From Flavobacterium sp. (lineage in GTDB: Bacteria > Bacteroidota > Bacteroidia > Flavobacteriales > Flavobacteriaceae), in contig NZ_JBCNKR010000006.1 of the NCBI RefSeq assembly GCF_039595935.1, positions 1,770,001 through 1,834,000 of the forward strand: a stretch of DNA of 64,000 nucleotides, read 5' to 3'. Shown in pieces: positions 38,087-46,160 of the stretch (its first letter is position 1; the number at the start of each line of letters is the position of its first letter). The translations under genes and the position numbers were made by a program. The notes under the pieces are model-generated. The model was not told where the DNA came from. It did no database searches and saw nothing but the letters and a program-made list of their open reading frames with translations.

Positions 38087-40285
38087 ATGAAATATAAATA
38101 TATATTACCAATAATTGCTTCATCCTTAATGGTTCTGGCCTCATGCGATGATAATTTGATGGAATGGGGAAAAGATCCGGAACACGGAGAAGTAACCGGA
38201 GCCGAACTTCCACTGGAATTAGTAGAAAAAATAAGCCGATATGAACCTCTTAAAACCTACACCGATTTTACTTTAGGAAACGGAATCGGAATCAGTCTTT
38301 ACATGACCGATGAAACGTATCGTAAAATTGTAAACGAAAACTTTGATGAGGTTACGCCGGGTTACGAAATGAAACACGGCGCAATGGTAAATGCTAAAGG
38401 TGAAATTAATTTCGCTAATGTTGATGCTTTTATCGCTGCCACAAAAAGTGCCGGTTTAAAAGTTTTCGGCCACACTTTGGTCTGGCATTCGAACCAAAAT
38501 GCAAGTTATTTAAACAGTATAATTGCGCCAACTGTAATTCCGGGTTCAAGCGGAACCAATACATTAGATGTTGCAGGTTTAAAAAGCGGAACATTTGCCA
38601 ACTGGGCTAGAAACAATCCCGGAAAAGGAATTTCTATTGCAGCAAATGAAGGACTTGCAACGGGTTCGCAAGCCATAAAATTAGAATCAAGCGCAACATC
38701 TTCTGCACCATATAATCTGCAGTTAACCTCTCCGGATGTGTCAATTGTAAGCGGGCATAATTATGAGATTTCTTTTTACATAAAATCTGATGTAACCGGA
38801 AAAGGACGTATTTCTTTTAATGGTTCATTAACCAATCAATATCCATACAAAGACTGGTTTAGCACAGGCGGATCATGGACAGAAGCTTTTGCAACAACCT
38901 CAGCATGGCAGCAGGTTAAAATTAAATTAGCTCCCGGAGATTTTGTCAGCGGAAGCACTAATTTTAAATTCAATATCGATTTGGGATATCTGCCAAATGT
39001 GACTTATTTAATTGATGTAAACACAATTGCAGTTGTAGATCTTGATGCAGCAACAGCCGTTACAAATTTGGTAACCAATGGTAATTTCAATACAGACATC
39101 AGCGGATGGTCAAAATACAATGGAGCAAATGATGCTTTAAGCGCTGCAGGTGCGTCTGATGCGTATGAAGGAAACGGAGCAATGAAAGTGGTAAACGCAA
39201 CTTCGGATGCGGCAAATCAATGGAAAACGCAGATTCATGCTGATTTTACTTCTATGATGACATCCGGAAAAGAATATACCATTTCATTTATGATCCGTTC
39301 TGAAGCAACAGGTTCTGTAAGATGTTCTACAACAGGAACAACAGCACATTACCAGGGAGATCAGGCAACATCGCCAACGTGGAAATTAATTGAATGGAAA
39401 TTTACCGGAAACGGAACCGAAACAGGTTTAAATTTTGATTTAGGAGGAACTGCCGGAACATATTATATAGACAATGTTTCAGTAACAGATGGTTCATCCG
39501 GAGGCGGGCCAACTGCGCCGGTTACAATTGATAAAACCGATGCCGAAAAAACAAAAATTATTGGAGATGCCATGGAAGACTGGATTTCTAAAATGATGAC
39601 ACATTACAAAACAAGTGTTTTTGCATGGGATGTTGTAAATGAACCAATGAAAGAAGACGGAACCTTAAGAAACGGAACAGAAGGCGATACAGCATCTGAT
39701 TATTTCTCATGGATCAAATATCTTGGAAAAGATTACGCTGTAATAGCCTTTAAACTGGCTCGTCAGTACGGAAATGCCACAGACAAGCTTTTCATCAACG
39801 ATTATAATTTAGAATCAAGATTAGATAAATGCGACGGATTGATTCAGTATGTTGAATATATCGAAAGCCAAGGCGGAAAAGTAGACGGAATTGGAACGCA
39901 AATGCACATCGGCCTAACAACAGATAAAGAAAAAATTGCTCAAATGTTCCAAAAACTGGCCGCAACAGGAAAATTAATTAAAATTTCTGAGCTTGATGTT
40001 AGATTAGGAACAAATGCGCCAACCGTTGCACAGCAGGCTTCACAAGCAGAAATGTATCAGTATGTGGTAGATATGTACAAAAAATATATTCCGGCAGCAC
40101 AACAGTACGGAATCACAGTTTGGGGTGTTTCTGATAATTCAAAAGAACATGAATTCTGGTTACCGGATGAATCTCCAAATCTTTGGGATGCAAATTACGT
40201 TCGTAAACATGCCTATAAAGGAACCGCTGATGGTCTTGCAGGAAAAGATGTAAGTAAAGACTTTTCAGGAGAGTTGGTTAAGTAA
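38087..40285 (+). CDS. GH10 xylanase interrupted by two carbohydrate-binding modules
   Basis: This is a 732-residue lipoprotein from the ATG at 38087, 13 nt after the preceding gene; an earlier in-frame start would overlap that gene. The lipobox is LMVLASC. The GH10 barrel begins at about 45 (LGNGIGISLYM, HGAMVNAKG, FGHTLVWHSNQ), breaks near 145, and resumes near 480 (KTDAEKTKIIGDAMEDW). The acid/base is Glu519 (AWDVVNEPM) and the nucleophile Glu635 (ISELDVR). The insert of about 335 residues carries two CBM4/9-like beta-sandwiches, the second starting LVTNGNFNTDISGWS. This split-barrel design is known from gut Bacteroides and Prevotella surface xylanases. It should cut xylan polymer at the cell surface before SusC/D import. 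Confidence 0.93.
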   Translation: MKYKYILPIIASSLMVLASCDDNLMEWGKDPEHGEVTGAELPLELVEKISRYEPLKTYTDFTLGNGIGISLYMTDETYRKIVNENFDEVTPGYEMKHGAMVNAKGEINFANVDAFIAATKSAGLKVFGHTLVWHSNQNASYLNSIIAPTVIPGSSGTNTLDVAGLKSGTFANWARNNPGKGISIAANEGLATGSQAIKLESSATSSAPYNLQLTSPDVSIVSGHNYEISFYIKSDVTGKGRISFNGSLTNQYPYKDWFSTGGSWTEAFATTSAWQQVKIKLAPGDFVSGSTNFKFNIDLGYLPNVTYLIDVNTIAVVDLDAATAVTNLVTNGNFNTDISGWSKYNGANDALSAAGASDAYEGNGAMKVVNATSDAANQWKTQIHADFTSMMTSGKEYTISFMIRSEATGSVRCSTTGTTAHYQGDQATSPTWKLIEWKFTGNGTETGLNFDLGGTAGTYYIDNVSVTDGSSGGGPTAPVTIDKTDAEKTKIIGDAMEDWISKMMTHYKTSVFAWDVVNEPMKEDGTLRNGTEGDTASDYFSWIKYLGKDYAVIAFKLARQYGNATDKLFINDYNLESRLDKCDGLIQYVEYIESQGGKVDGIGTQMHIGLTTDKEKIAQMFQKLAATGKLIKISELDVRLGTNAPTVAQQASQAEMYQYVVDMYKKYIPAAQQYGITVWGVSDNSKEHEFWLPDESPNLWDANYVRKHAYKGTADGLAGKDVSKDFSGELVK

Positions 40286-40300
40286 GTTAAGTGTAGTTTT

Positions 40301-40340
40301 AATCCATAATATGAATCTGAAAAGATTTGTATTATGGATT
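40301..40340 (+). terminator. Hairpin between GH10 and the GH35-like gene
   Basis: An 18-nt arm, AATCCATAATATGAATCT (40301-40318), pairs with 40323-40340 with two mismatches around a 4-nt loop, followed by ATTCATTTTTT. It could terminate or attenuate the SusC-to-GH10 transcript. It lies across an upstream in-frame ATG (40311) of the next gene, making that start unlikely. Confidence 0.6.
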
Positions 40341-40370
40341 ATTCATTTTTTAATTTTAAAAGAAATTGGA

Positions 40371-41998
40371 ATGTTTAAGTTTTCCGGCAGCCTAATTCTA
40401 ATCTTGTTTTTGTCTTTTATACAAGTGGCTTTTTCTCAGGAAAAAATCCCGCATCTTCAAAAAAAAGGAAATAAAACACAGCTCATTGTCAACAACAAAC
40501 CCTTTATTATTTGCGGCGGAGAATTAGGAAATTCTTCGGCAACGAGTATGGAAAGCATGGAACCAATCTGGCAGAAACTGACAGACATGAACCTCAACAC
40601 GGTTTTAACGCCGGTTTATTGGGAATTAATAGAAGAGGAGCAGGGCAAATTTGATTTTTCTTTAATTGATGATTTAATTCTGAGAGCGCGAAAAGAAAAT
40701 CTGAAACTCGTATTTCTTTGGTTCGGATCATGGAAAAACAGTATGTCGAGCCACGCTCCGGCATGGGTAAAATTAAACCAGAAAAAATATCCAAGAATAA
40801 AAGATGACAAAAATAAAAGTCATGAAATTCTAACGCCTTTCAGCGAAGATAATCTGCAGGCCGATTTGAATGCTTTTCAAAAACTAATGAAGCACATAAA
40901 AGAGTTCGATCAAAAAGAACAAACGGTAATTATGGTTCAGGTTGAAAATGAAATTGGAATGCTGCCAACGGCAAGAGATTATCATCCGTTAGCTAATGAA
41001 GCTTTTAAAAAAGAAGTTCCAAAGGAATTAATAGAATATCTGCAGAAAAACAAACCAAATCTCGTTCCTGAATTTTAGAAATCTGGAAGAAAAACGGATT
41101 CAAAACAAAAGGAAACTGGGAAGAAATCTTCGGAAAAAGCCTTGCGGCTGATGAAATTTTTATGGCTTGGTATTTTTCTAAATTTACTAACAAAGTTGCC
41201 AAAGCCGGAAAAGAGGTTTATCCAATTCCGATGTTTGTAAATGCAGCTTTAAACGCCCCGGGAAAAAAGCCCGGAGAATATCCAAGTGCAGGTCCGCTGC
41301 CACATGTAATGGACGTTTGGAAAGCCGCCGGAAATTCCATAGATTTTCTTTCACCGGATTTCTATAATCCATCATTTAAACATTGGAATGATTTATTTAC
41401 GCGACAAGGCGATCCGTTATTTATTCCCGAACATCGTTTTGATGAAACCGCTCCATTTAAAGGTTTATACGCAATAGGACATTATGAAGCAATTGGATTT
41501 TCGCCTTTTTCAATAGAATCTGTAACCGATGCAAAAAAAGAACCTTTAGGAAAAATATATGATTTAATGCAGCAATTGACTCCGGTTATTGAAGCTAATA
41601 AAGGTGAAGGAAAAATCGACGGTGTTTTGTTAGATAAAACAAACAATACGCAGATTATCAATTTAGGAAACTACGAATTTACTTTTAAACACGATTATAC
41701 TTTAAATTGGTCAGATGGAGCAAAAGCGGAAGTTTGGCCAATGTCAAGTGCAATAATTATAGAAATTTCACCGGACGAATTTTATATTTCCGGTTCCGGA
41801 ATTGTCGTAACTTTTAAACCATTAAAAAACAAAAACGGCAACGCCGGAATATTAAAAACAGACCAAGGGAAATTTGAAAATGAAAAATGGAAAACCATAA
41901 GACATTTCAACGGAGACCAAACCCATCAAGGAAGACATCTTAGAATTTCAGTAGGCGATTACGAAATCCAAAAAATAAAACTATACATTTATGAGTAG
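40371..41998 (+). pseudogene. GH35-like (beta-galactosidase family) gene split by a frameshift
   Basis: Two adjacent reading frames encode parts of one protein. The first (40371-41078) has a signal peptide (to about VAFSQ) and the N-terminal half of a GH-A barrel: ICGGELGNSS, LNTVLTPVYWELIEEEQGKF, and an acid-type VQVENEIG. It stops at 41076-41078. The second frame (open from 41078) continues LEIWKKNGFKTKGNW and carries the probable nucleophile strand FIPEHRFDETAP and a C-terminal beta domain. Restoring one T in the T4 run at 41073-41076 would give one reading frame of about 542 residues. This family resembles GH35 proteins with a DUF5597-like C-terminus. Either the gene is inactivated or the run is miscalled. 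Confidence 0.85.
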
Positions 41999-42197
41999 TT
42001 TTTTTGCCACGAATTCACGAATTGACATAATTATTTTTAAACAAATAAAAATCTGCTAAATCTGCGTGAAAAAAATTAGCCACAGATTAAAGGATTAAAA
42101 GGATTTTTAAATTAATCAGTGATAATCTTTTAATCTGTGGCAAAAAACAATCAGCGTAAATCCGTATAATCAGTGGGCAAAATATAAACAAGACCAA
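41999..42197. repeat. Repeat-filled spacer before the SASA esterase
   Basis: GCCACAGATTAAAGGATTAA (from 42079) faces AATCTTTTAATCTGTGGC (42124-42141), forming a long hairpin. Flanking it are AAATCTGCTAAATCTGCGTG and ATCAGCGTAAATCCGTATAA words seen in other spacers of the window (18110, 56341-56730). Confidence 0.85.
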
Positions 42198-44105
42198 ATG
42201 AAAAAAATAATATTAGCAATACTTATAGTCTTCAATGCCAATGCTCAAATAAAACTTCCGCGCTTAATAAGCGACGGAATGATTTTACAGTGTGATACAA
42301 AAGTAAATATCTGGGGCTGGGCAGCGCCAAAAGAAAAAATCGAACTCGATTTCAATCATAAAACATACAAAACCACTACAGCCGAAGACGGAAAATGGCA
42401 AATTGAACTTCCATCACAAAAAGCTGGCGGACCGTATGAAGTGACTTTAAAAGCATCCAATACAATCGTTCTCAAAAACATTCTTTTTGGCGACGTCTGG
42501 ATTTGTTCCGGTCAATCGAATATGGAACTGCCAATGGAACGTCTAAAAGACAAATACAAAGAATATATCGCTAAATCAGAAAACCCAAACATCAGACAAT
42601 TTGTAGTTCCCGATGAATATTATTTCAAAGAAGAAAGAGCCGATTTTTCTTCAGGTTCGTGGATTTCTGCAAATCCGCAAAACATTTTACAGTTTTCGGG
42701 AGTAGCTTATTTTTTTGCGTTAGAAATCTATGAAAAATATAAAATTCCTATCGGATTAATTAATACCGCTTTGGGTGGTTCTCCTGCCGAATCCTGGATT
42801 AGCGAAGAAAACATTAAAAAATTCCCCAATTATTATGAAGAATATCTAAAATTTAAAGACGGAAAACTCGAAAAACAAATTGACGAAAATGACCGAAAAG
42901 TAAGTTCAGACTGGTACAAACTACTAAATGAAACTGATTCAGGACTTAAAAATAACTGGAGAAATTCAATTGAGATTTCTGACTGGAAAGAAATGAATAT
43001 TCCCGGTTATTGGGCAGACGGAGAACTGGGAAATGTAAACGGTTCAGTCTGGTTTAAAAAAGAATTCACTTTAGAAAAAATAAAAGAAAATCAGGTAAAA
43101 ATTATTTTAGGACGAATTGTCGATGCCGATTCGGTTTTTGTAAACGGAAATTTTATCGGCACAACTTCCTATCAATATCCGCCGAGAATTTATTCTTTCA
43201 ATACTAATATTTTAAAAGAAGGGAAAAACGAAATTACCGTTCGTATAATTAATAATTCGGGTAAAGGAGGTTTTATAACGGATAAACCTTATGAACTAAT
43301 AATTGGCGATCAAACCATTGATTTAAAAGGAAACTGGAAATACAAATTGGGCTCAAAAATGTTACCGCTTCCGGGACAGACTTTTGTGAGATGGAAACCA
43401 GTTGGGTTGTACAATGCGATGATTGCACCGTTAAAAAATTATTCCGTAAAAGGTGTTTTATGGTATCAGGGAGAATCGAATACCAAAAATCCATCCGAAT
43501 ATTCAGCTTTAATGGAAACTTTAATTACAAACTGGCGCACACAATGGAAACAGGAAAAACTGCCTTTTTTATTAGTTCAGCTGGCCAATTATATGGAACC
43601 AAAAACAGAACCTGCTGAAAGTAATTGGGCTGCGTTGAGGCAGCAGCAATTGAATACGCTTAAAGTTTCAAATACCGGATTGGCCGTAACAATTGATTTA
43701 GGCGAATGGAATGATATTCATCCTTTGAACAAATTTGATGTCGGGAAAAGATTAGCGCTTCAGGCAAGAAAACTGGCTTATGGTGAGAAAAATTTAATAG
43801 CTTCCGGACCAATTTTTAAATCGATGGAAAGAAAGGAAAATAAATTGATTATACGTTTTTCAGATGTTGGAACCGGATTATTTATTAAAAACGGAAGTGA
43901 GTTAAAAGAATTTGCCATTGCCGGAAATGATGGAAAATTTGTTTGGGCAAAAGCCATAATCGAAGGCGAAAAAATTATAGTCTGGAATGATACAATTTCA
44001 AATCCCGAAAAAGTAAGATACGCCTGGGCTGATAATCCAACAGAAGCAAATTTATACAATAAAGAAAATTTACCGGCTTCGCCATTTGAAGTAGATATTA
44101 AATAA
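42198..44105 (+). CDS. Sialate O-acetylesterase-like (SASA) carbohydrate esterase, probable acetylxylan esterase
   Basis: The 635-residue protein has a signal peptide (cleavage near ANAQ, 17). An N-terminal beta domain precedes the SGNH-type esterase core with nucleophile Ser107 in WICSGQSNME and the Asp506/His508 pair in WNDIHPLNK. Between the core segments (about 240-400) lies an inserted beta-sandwich like the N-terminal domain of GH2 enzymes (SVWFKKEFTL, DADSVFVNGNFIG). Family members were first named sialate esterases, but relatives in plant-polysaccharide loci deacetylate hemicellulose. Its position at the end of the xylan cluster suggests removal of acetyl groups from xylan. It ends in the hairpin at 44131. 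Confidence 0.88.
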   Translation: MKKIILAILIVFNANAQIKLPRLISDGMILQCDTKVNIWGWAAPKEKIELDFNHKTYKTTTAEDGKWQIELPSQKAGGPYEVTLKASNTIVLKNILFGDVWICSGQSNMELPMERLKDKYKEYIAKSENPNIRQFVVPDEYYFKEERADFSSGSWISANPQNILQFSGVAYFFALEIYEKYKIPIGLINTALGGSPAESWISEENIKKFPNYYEEYLKFKDGKLEKQIDENDRKVSSDWYKLLNETDSGLKNNWRNSIEISDWKEMNIPGYWADGELGNVNGSVWFKKEFTLEKIKENQVKIILGRIVDADSVFVNGNFIGTTSYQYPPRIYSFNTNILKEGKNEITVRIINNSGKGGFITDKPYELIIGDQTIDLKGNWKYKLGSKMLPLPGQTFVRWKPVGLYNAMIAPLKNYSVKGVLWYQGESNTKNPSEYSALMETLITNWRTQWKQEKLPFLLVQLANYMEPKTEPAESNWAALRQQQLNTLKVSNTGLAVTIDLGEWNDIHPLNKFDVGKRLALQARKLAYGEKNLIASGPIFKSMERKENKLIIRFSDVGTGLFIKNGSELKEFAIAGNDGKFVWAKAIIEGEKIIVWNDTISNPEKVRYAWADNPTEANLYNKENLPASPFEVDIK

Positions 44106-44130
44106 TTTTTTGCACCCATTTTTATTCAAT

Positions 44131-44154
44131 TGCCTCCAGCTTTAGCTGGAGGCA
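44131..44154. terminator. Hairpin terminator after the SASA esterase
   Basis: A perfect 10-bp stem, TGCCTCCAGC (44131-44140), pairs with GCTGGAGGCA (44145-44154) around a TTTA tetraloop. Lacking a long T tract on the plus side, it may work in both directions. Confidence 0.7.
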
Positions 44155-44160
44155 AGTAAT

Positions 44161-44287
44161 TTACACCCATTTTATTCTGTAGAGACGCACAGCAGTGCGT
44201 CTAACGCAACGTAACCCCAGCGTATATCACTTTGCGCATAAGGCGCACTGCTGTGCGTTTCTACGATATACTTTGTGTTGATATTAT
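44161..44287. repeat. Palindrome-rich direct repeat, left copy
   Basis: This element joins GTAGAGACGCACAGCAGTGC (from 44179) to a reversed relative, GCGCACTGCTGTGCG (44243-44257), and ends TTTGTGTTGATATTATT. Nearly the same string occurs at 46035-46149, and its right half again at 45970-46024. It abuts the stop codon of the MarR-GNAT gene. Confidence 0.88.
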
Positions 44288-45208
44288 TTATGACAGTTTT
44301 AAATCATAACGTTCTTCATTAAAAACTTTTCCCCATTCTTGTACTTCTTTAGACCAGTTAAGTTCAAAACCGGCAAGTTTATACATTTCAAGAGCCTTGT
44401 CCTGCATGCTTGTTGTGAGCAGAAAAACATTTTTAAATTTCTTTTCACGACAAAAATCAACGGCATCAGTTAAAAGCTTTTTACCAATTCCCAAACCTCG
44501 AAATGACGGATCGAGTAAAAACCATCTCAATTGAGCTTCGTTTTCAGGTTGATGCTGAATGGCAACACAGCCTACAATTTTGTTATTATATTCTGCCATC
44601 CAGATTCGGTCATATTCAGGAGAATAATTTTCTAAGAAATTATAGAAAGTTTTAATAACATATTTTTCAAATTCATTCGAAAAATTTGATTCATTTCCGT
44701 AGATAAATCCATGTAAATAAATAATATAACCAATATCGCCCGGATTAATTTCATGGCGATACGTAATATCACTTTTAAGAGGTTTGTTTTCTGAAAGAAG
44801 ATTTTTAACCGCATGCATGGAGTTGACCAGATTCTCTTTTTCAAAGAAATTCAGCTTATCTATTTTGTGATCTATTTGCTCATCAACTTTTGCATTTAAT
44901 GAACTTAGTAATTCTTTTCCTAAATCGCTGAGTTTAATATTAAATGCACGTTTATCTTCTGATGAAGAAACCTTTACAATTAAATCATCTTTTAAAAAAC
45001 GTTTTAAAATCCGGCTTACATATCCTTTATCGAGATTTAGAATCTCGGTTAATTTTTGCGCTGTAATGATTTTATTTTCGCTGATTTCGTAAAGGATTCG
45101 GACTTCGGTCAGCGAATAATCACTATCCAAATAATGCTGGCTTAAAATATCTAAATGAGCGGTATAAAAGCGATTAAAACTTCTGATTTTTGAAGTGACG
45201 GTATTCAT
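44288..45208 (-). CDS. MarR-GNAT fusion (regulator with acetyltransferase domain)
   Basis: The 306-residue protein has an N-terminal MarR winged helix (about 1-140: LTEVRILYEISENKIITAQK, LNLDKGYVSRILKRFLKDDL, SSEDKRAFNIKLSDLG). A C-terminal GNAT acetyltransferase domain (about 150-303) carries the acetyl-CoA loop FRGLGIGKKLL and the beta-bulge region GCVAIQHQP. Such fusions are widespread, and their acetyl acceptors are mostly unknown. It is cytoplasmic. It diverges from the beta-helix acyltransferase gene across 149 bp and may control that gene. It interrupts two glycan loci and has no evident link to them. Confidence 0.92.
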   Translation of the reverse strand: MNTVTSKIRSFNRFYTAHLDILSQHYLDSDYSLTEVRILYEISENKIITAQKLTEILNLDKGYVSRILKRFLKDDLIVKVSSSEDKRAFNIKLSDLGKELLSSLNAKVDEQIDHKIDKLNFFEKENLVNSMHAVKNLLSENKPLKSDITYRHEINPGDIGYIIYLHGFIYGNESNFSNEFEKYVIKTFYNFLENYSPEYDRIWMAEYNNKIVGCVAIQHQPENEAQLRWFLLDPSFRGLGIGKKLLTDAVDFCREKKFKNVFLLTTSMQDKALEMYKLAGFELNWSKEVQEWGKVFNEERYDLKLS

Positions 45209-45357
45209 AATTTGAAATATTGTATTGTTGAATACAAATATATAAAATTAGTTGCTTTTGTCAACTAAATATTTTTTGAAATAATAAAAATTGAAGTCTT
45301 TCAAAGTCTTATTTTTATAAGATAAATAAATCCTTCTCTTTTTAAAATGATTCAACC

Positions 45358-45969
45358 ATGATAAAACCAATCGAATTTATAGAAAACTTTGACACTTATT
45401 TTCCGGATTATATAAATACAGAACCTTGGAATATTGTTAACGAACTGGACAAAATACTTTTAGAAAAAATAAAAAATCTTTCAGCAGATTATAAAATAGA
45501 AGGCTCAATTGCCATACATAAAACAGCTATAATAGAAGAAGGTATAACCTTAAAAGGAACAATTATTATATCAGAGGATTGTTATGTTGGTGCACACGCT
45601 TATTTACGCGGACCAATATTATTTGGAAAATCTGTAAAAATTGGTCCAGGTTCAGAAATTAAGCAGTCCTTTATTTCTGATAATTCAGCCGTGGCACATT
45701 TTAATTATATAGGAAATAGTCTCATTGGTCAAAACATAAATTTCGAAGCCGGTTCTATCTGCGCCAATCATTACAACGAAAGAAAAAACAAAAACATTTC
45801 AGTTAAATACAAAGACAATATCATCAATACAAATTCAGATAAATTTGGATCGCTGCTTGGAGACCATTCTAAAGTTGGTGCAAATGCCGTTTTGTCGCCG
45901 GGAACAATTTTGGATAAAAATACAATTGTGAAACGATTACAGTTGATTGAACAATTAATAGAGGAATAA
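45358..45969 (+). CDS. Left-handed beta-helix acyl/nucleotidyl-sugar transferase-like protein
   Basis: The 203-residue protein has a helical N-terminus (about 1-45) followed by hexapeptide repeats of a left-handed beta-helix (about 48-195: IAIHKTAIIEEGITLKGTII, AYLRGPILFGKSVKIGPGSE, FNYIGNSLIGQNINFEAGSI, VGANAVLSPGTIL). It resembles the C-terminal acetyltransferase half of GlmU-type proteins without the pyrophosphorylase domain. The likely activity is acetyl-CoA-dependent O- or N-acetylation of a sugar; the substrate is unknown. It diverges from the MarR-GNAT gene, and its stop codon touches a repeat copy. Confidence 0.85.
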   Translation: MIKPIEFIENFDTYFPDYINTEPWNIVNELDKILLEKIKNLSADYKIEGSIAIHKTAIIEEGITLKGTIIISEDCYVGAHAYLRGPILFGKSVKIGPGSEIKQSFISDNSAVAHFNYIGNSLIGQNINFEAGSICANHYNERKNKNISVKYKDNIINTNSDKFGSLLGDHSKVGANAVLSPGTILDKNTIVKRLQLIEQLIEE

Positions 45970-46150
45970 CTTTGCGTAGACGCACTGCTGTGCGTCTCTA
46001 CGATATGCTTTGTGTTGATATTATTGTTATTTTTTTACACCCATTTTATTCCGTAGAGACGCACAGCAGTGCGTCTAACACAACGTAACCCCAACGAATA
46101 TCGACAACAAAAACTTTGTGCATAAAGACCCACTGCTGTGCGTCTCTACA
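45970..46150. repeat. Palindrome-rich direct repeat, right copies
   Basis: The segment 45970-46024 matches the second half of the left repeat (GACGCACTGCTGTGCGTC, then CTTTGTGTTGATATTATT). 46035-46149 matches the whole left element, including GTAGAGACGCACAGCAGTGC and GTAACCCCA. The end lies 11 nt from the stop codon of the hybrid sensor gene. Confidence 0.88.
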
Positions 46151-46160
46151 ACTAAAAAAA

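Noticed and set aside
44161..46150. Insertion sequence or composite transposon around the acetyltransferase pair
   Set aside because: No transposase or integrase is encoded, and the flanks are direct, palindrome-rich repeats rather than IS ends; kept only as a cassette hypothesis.
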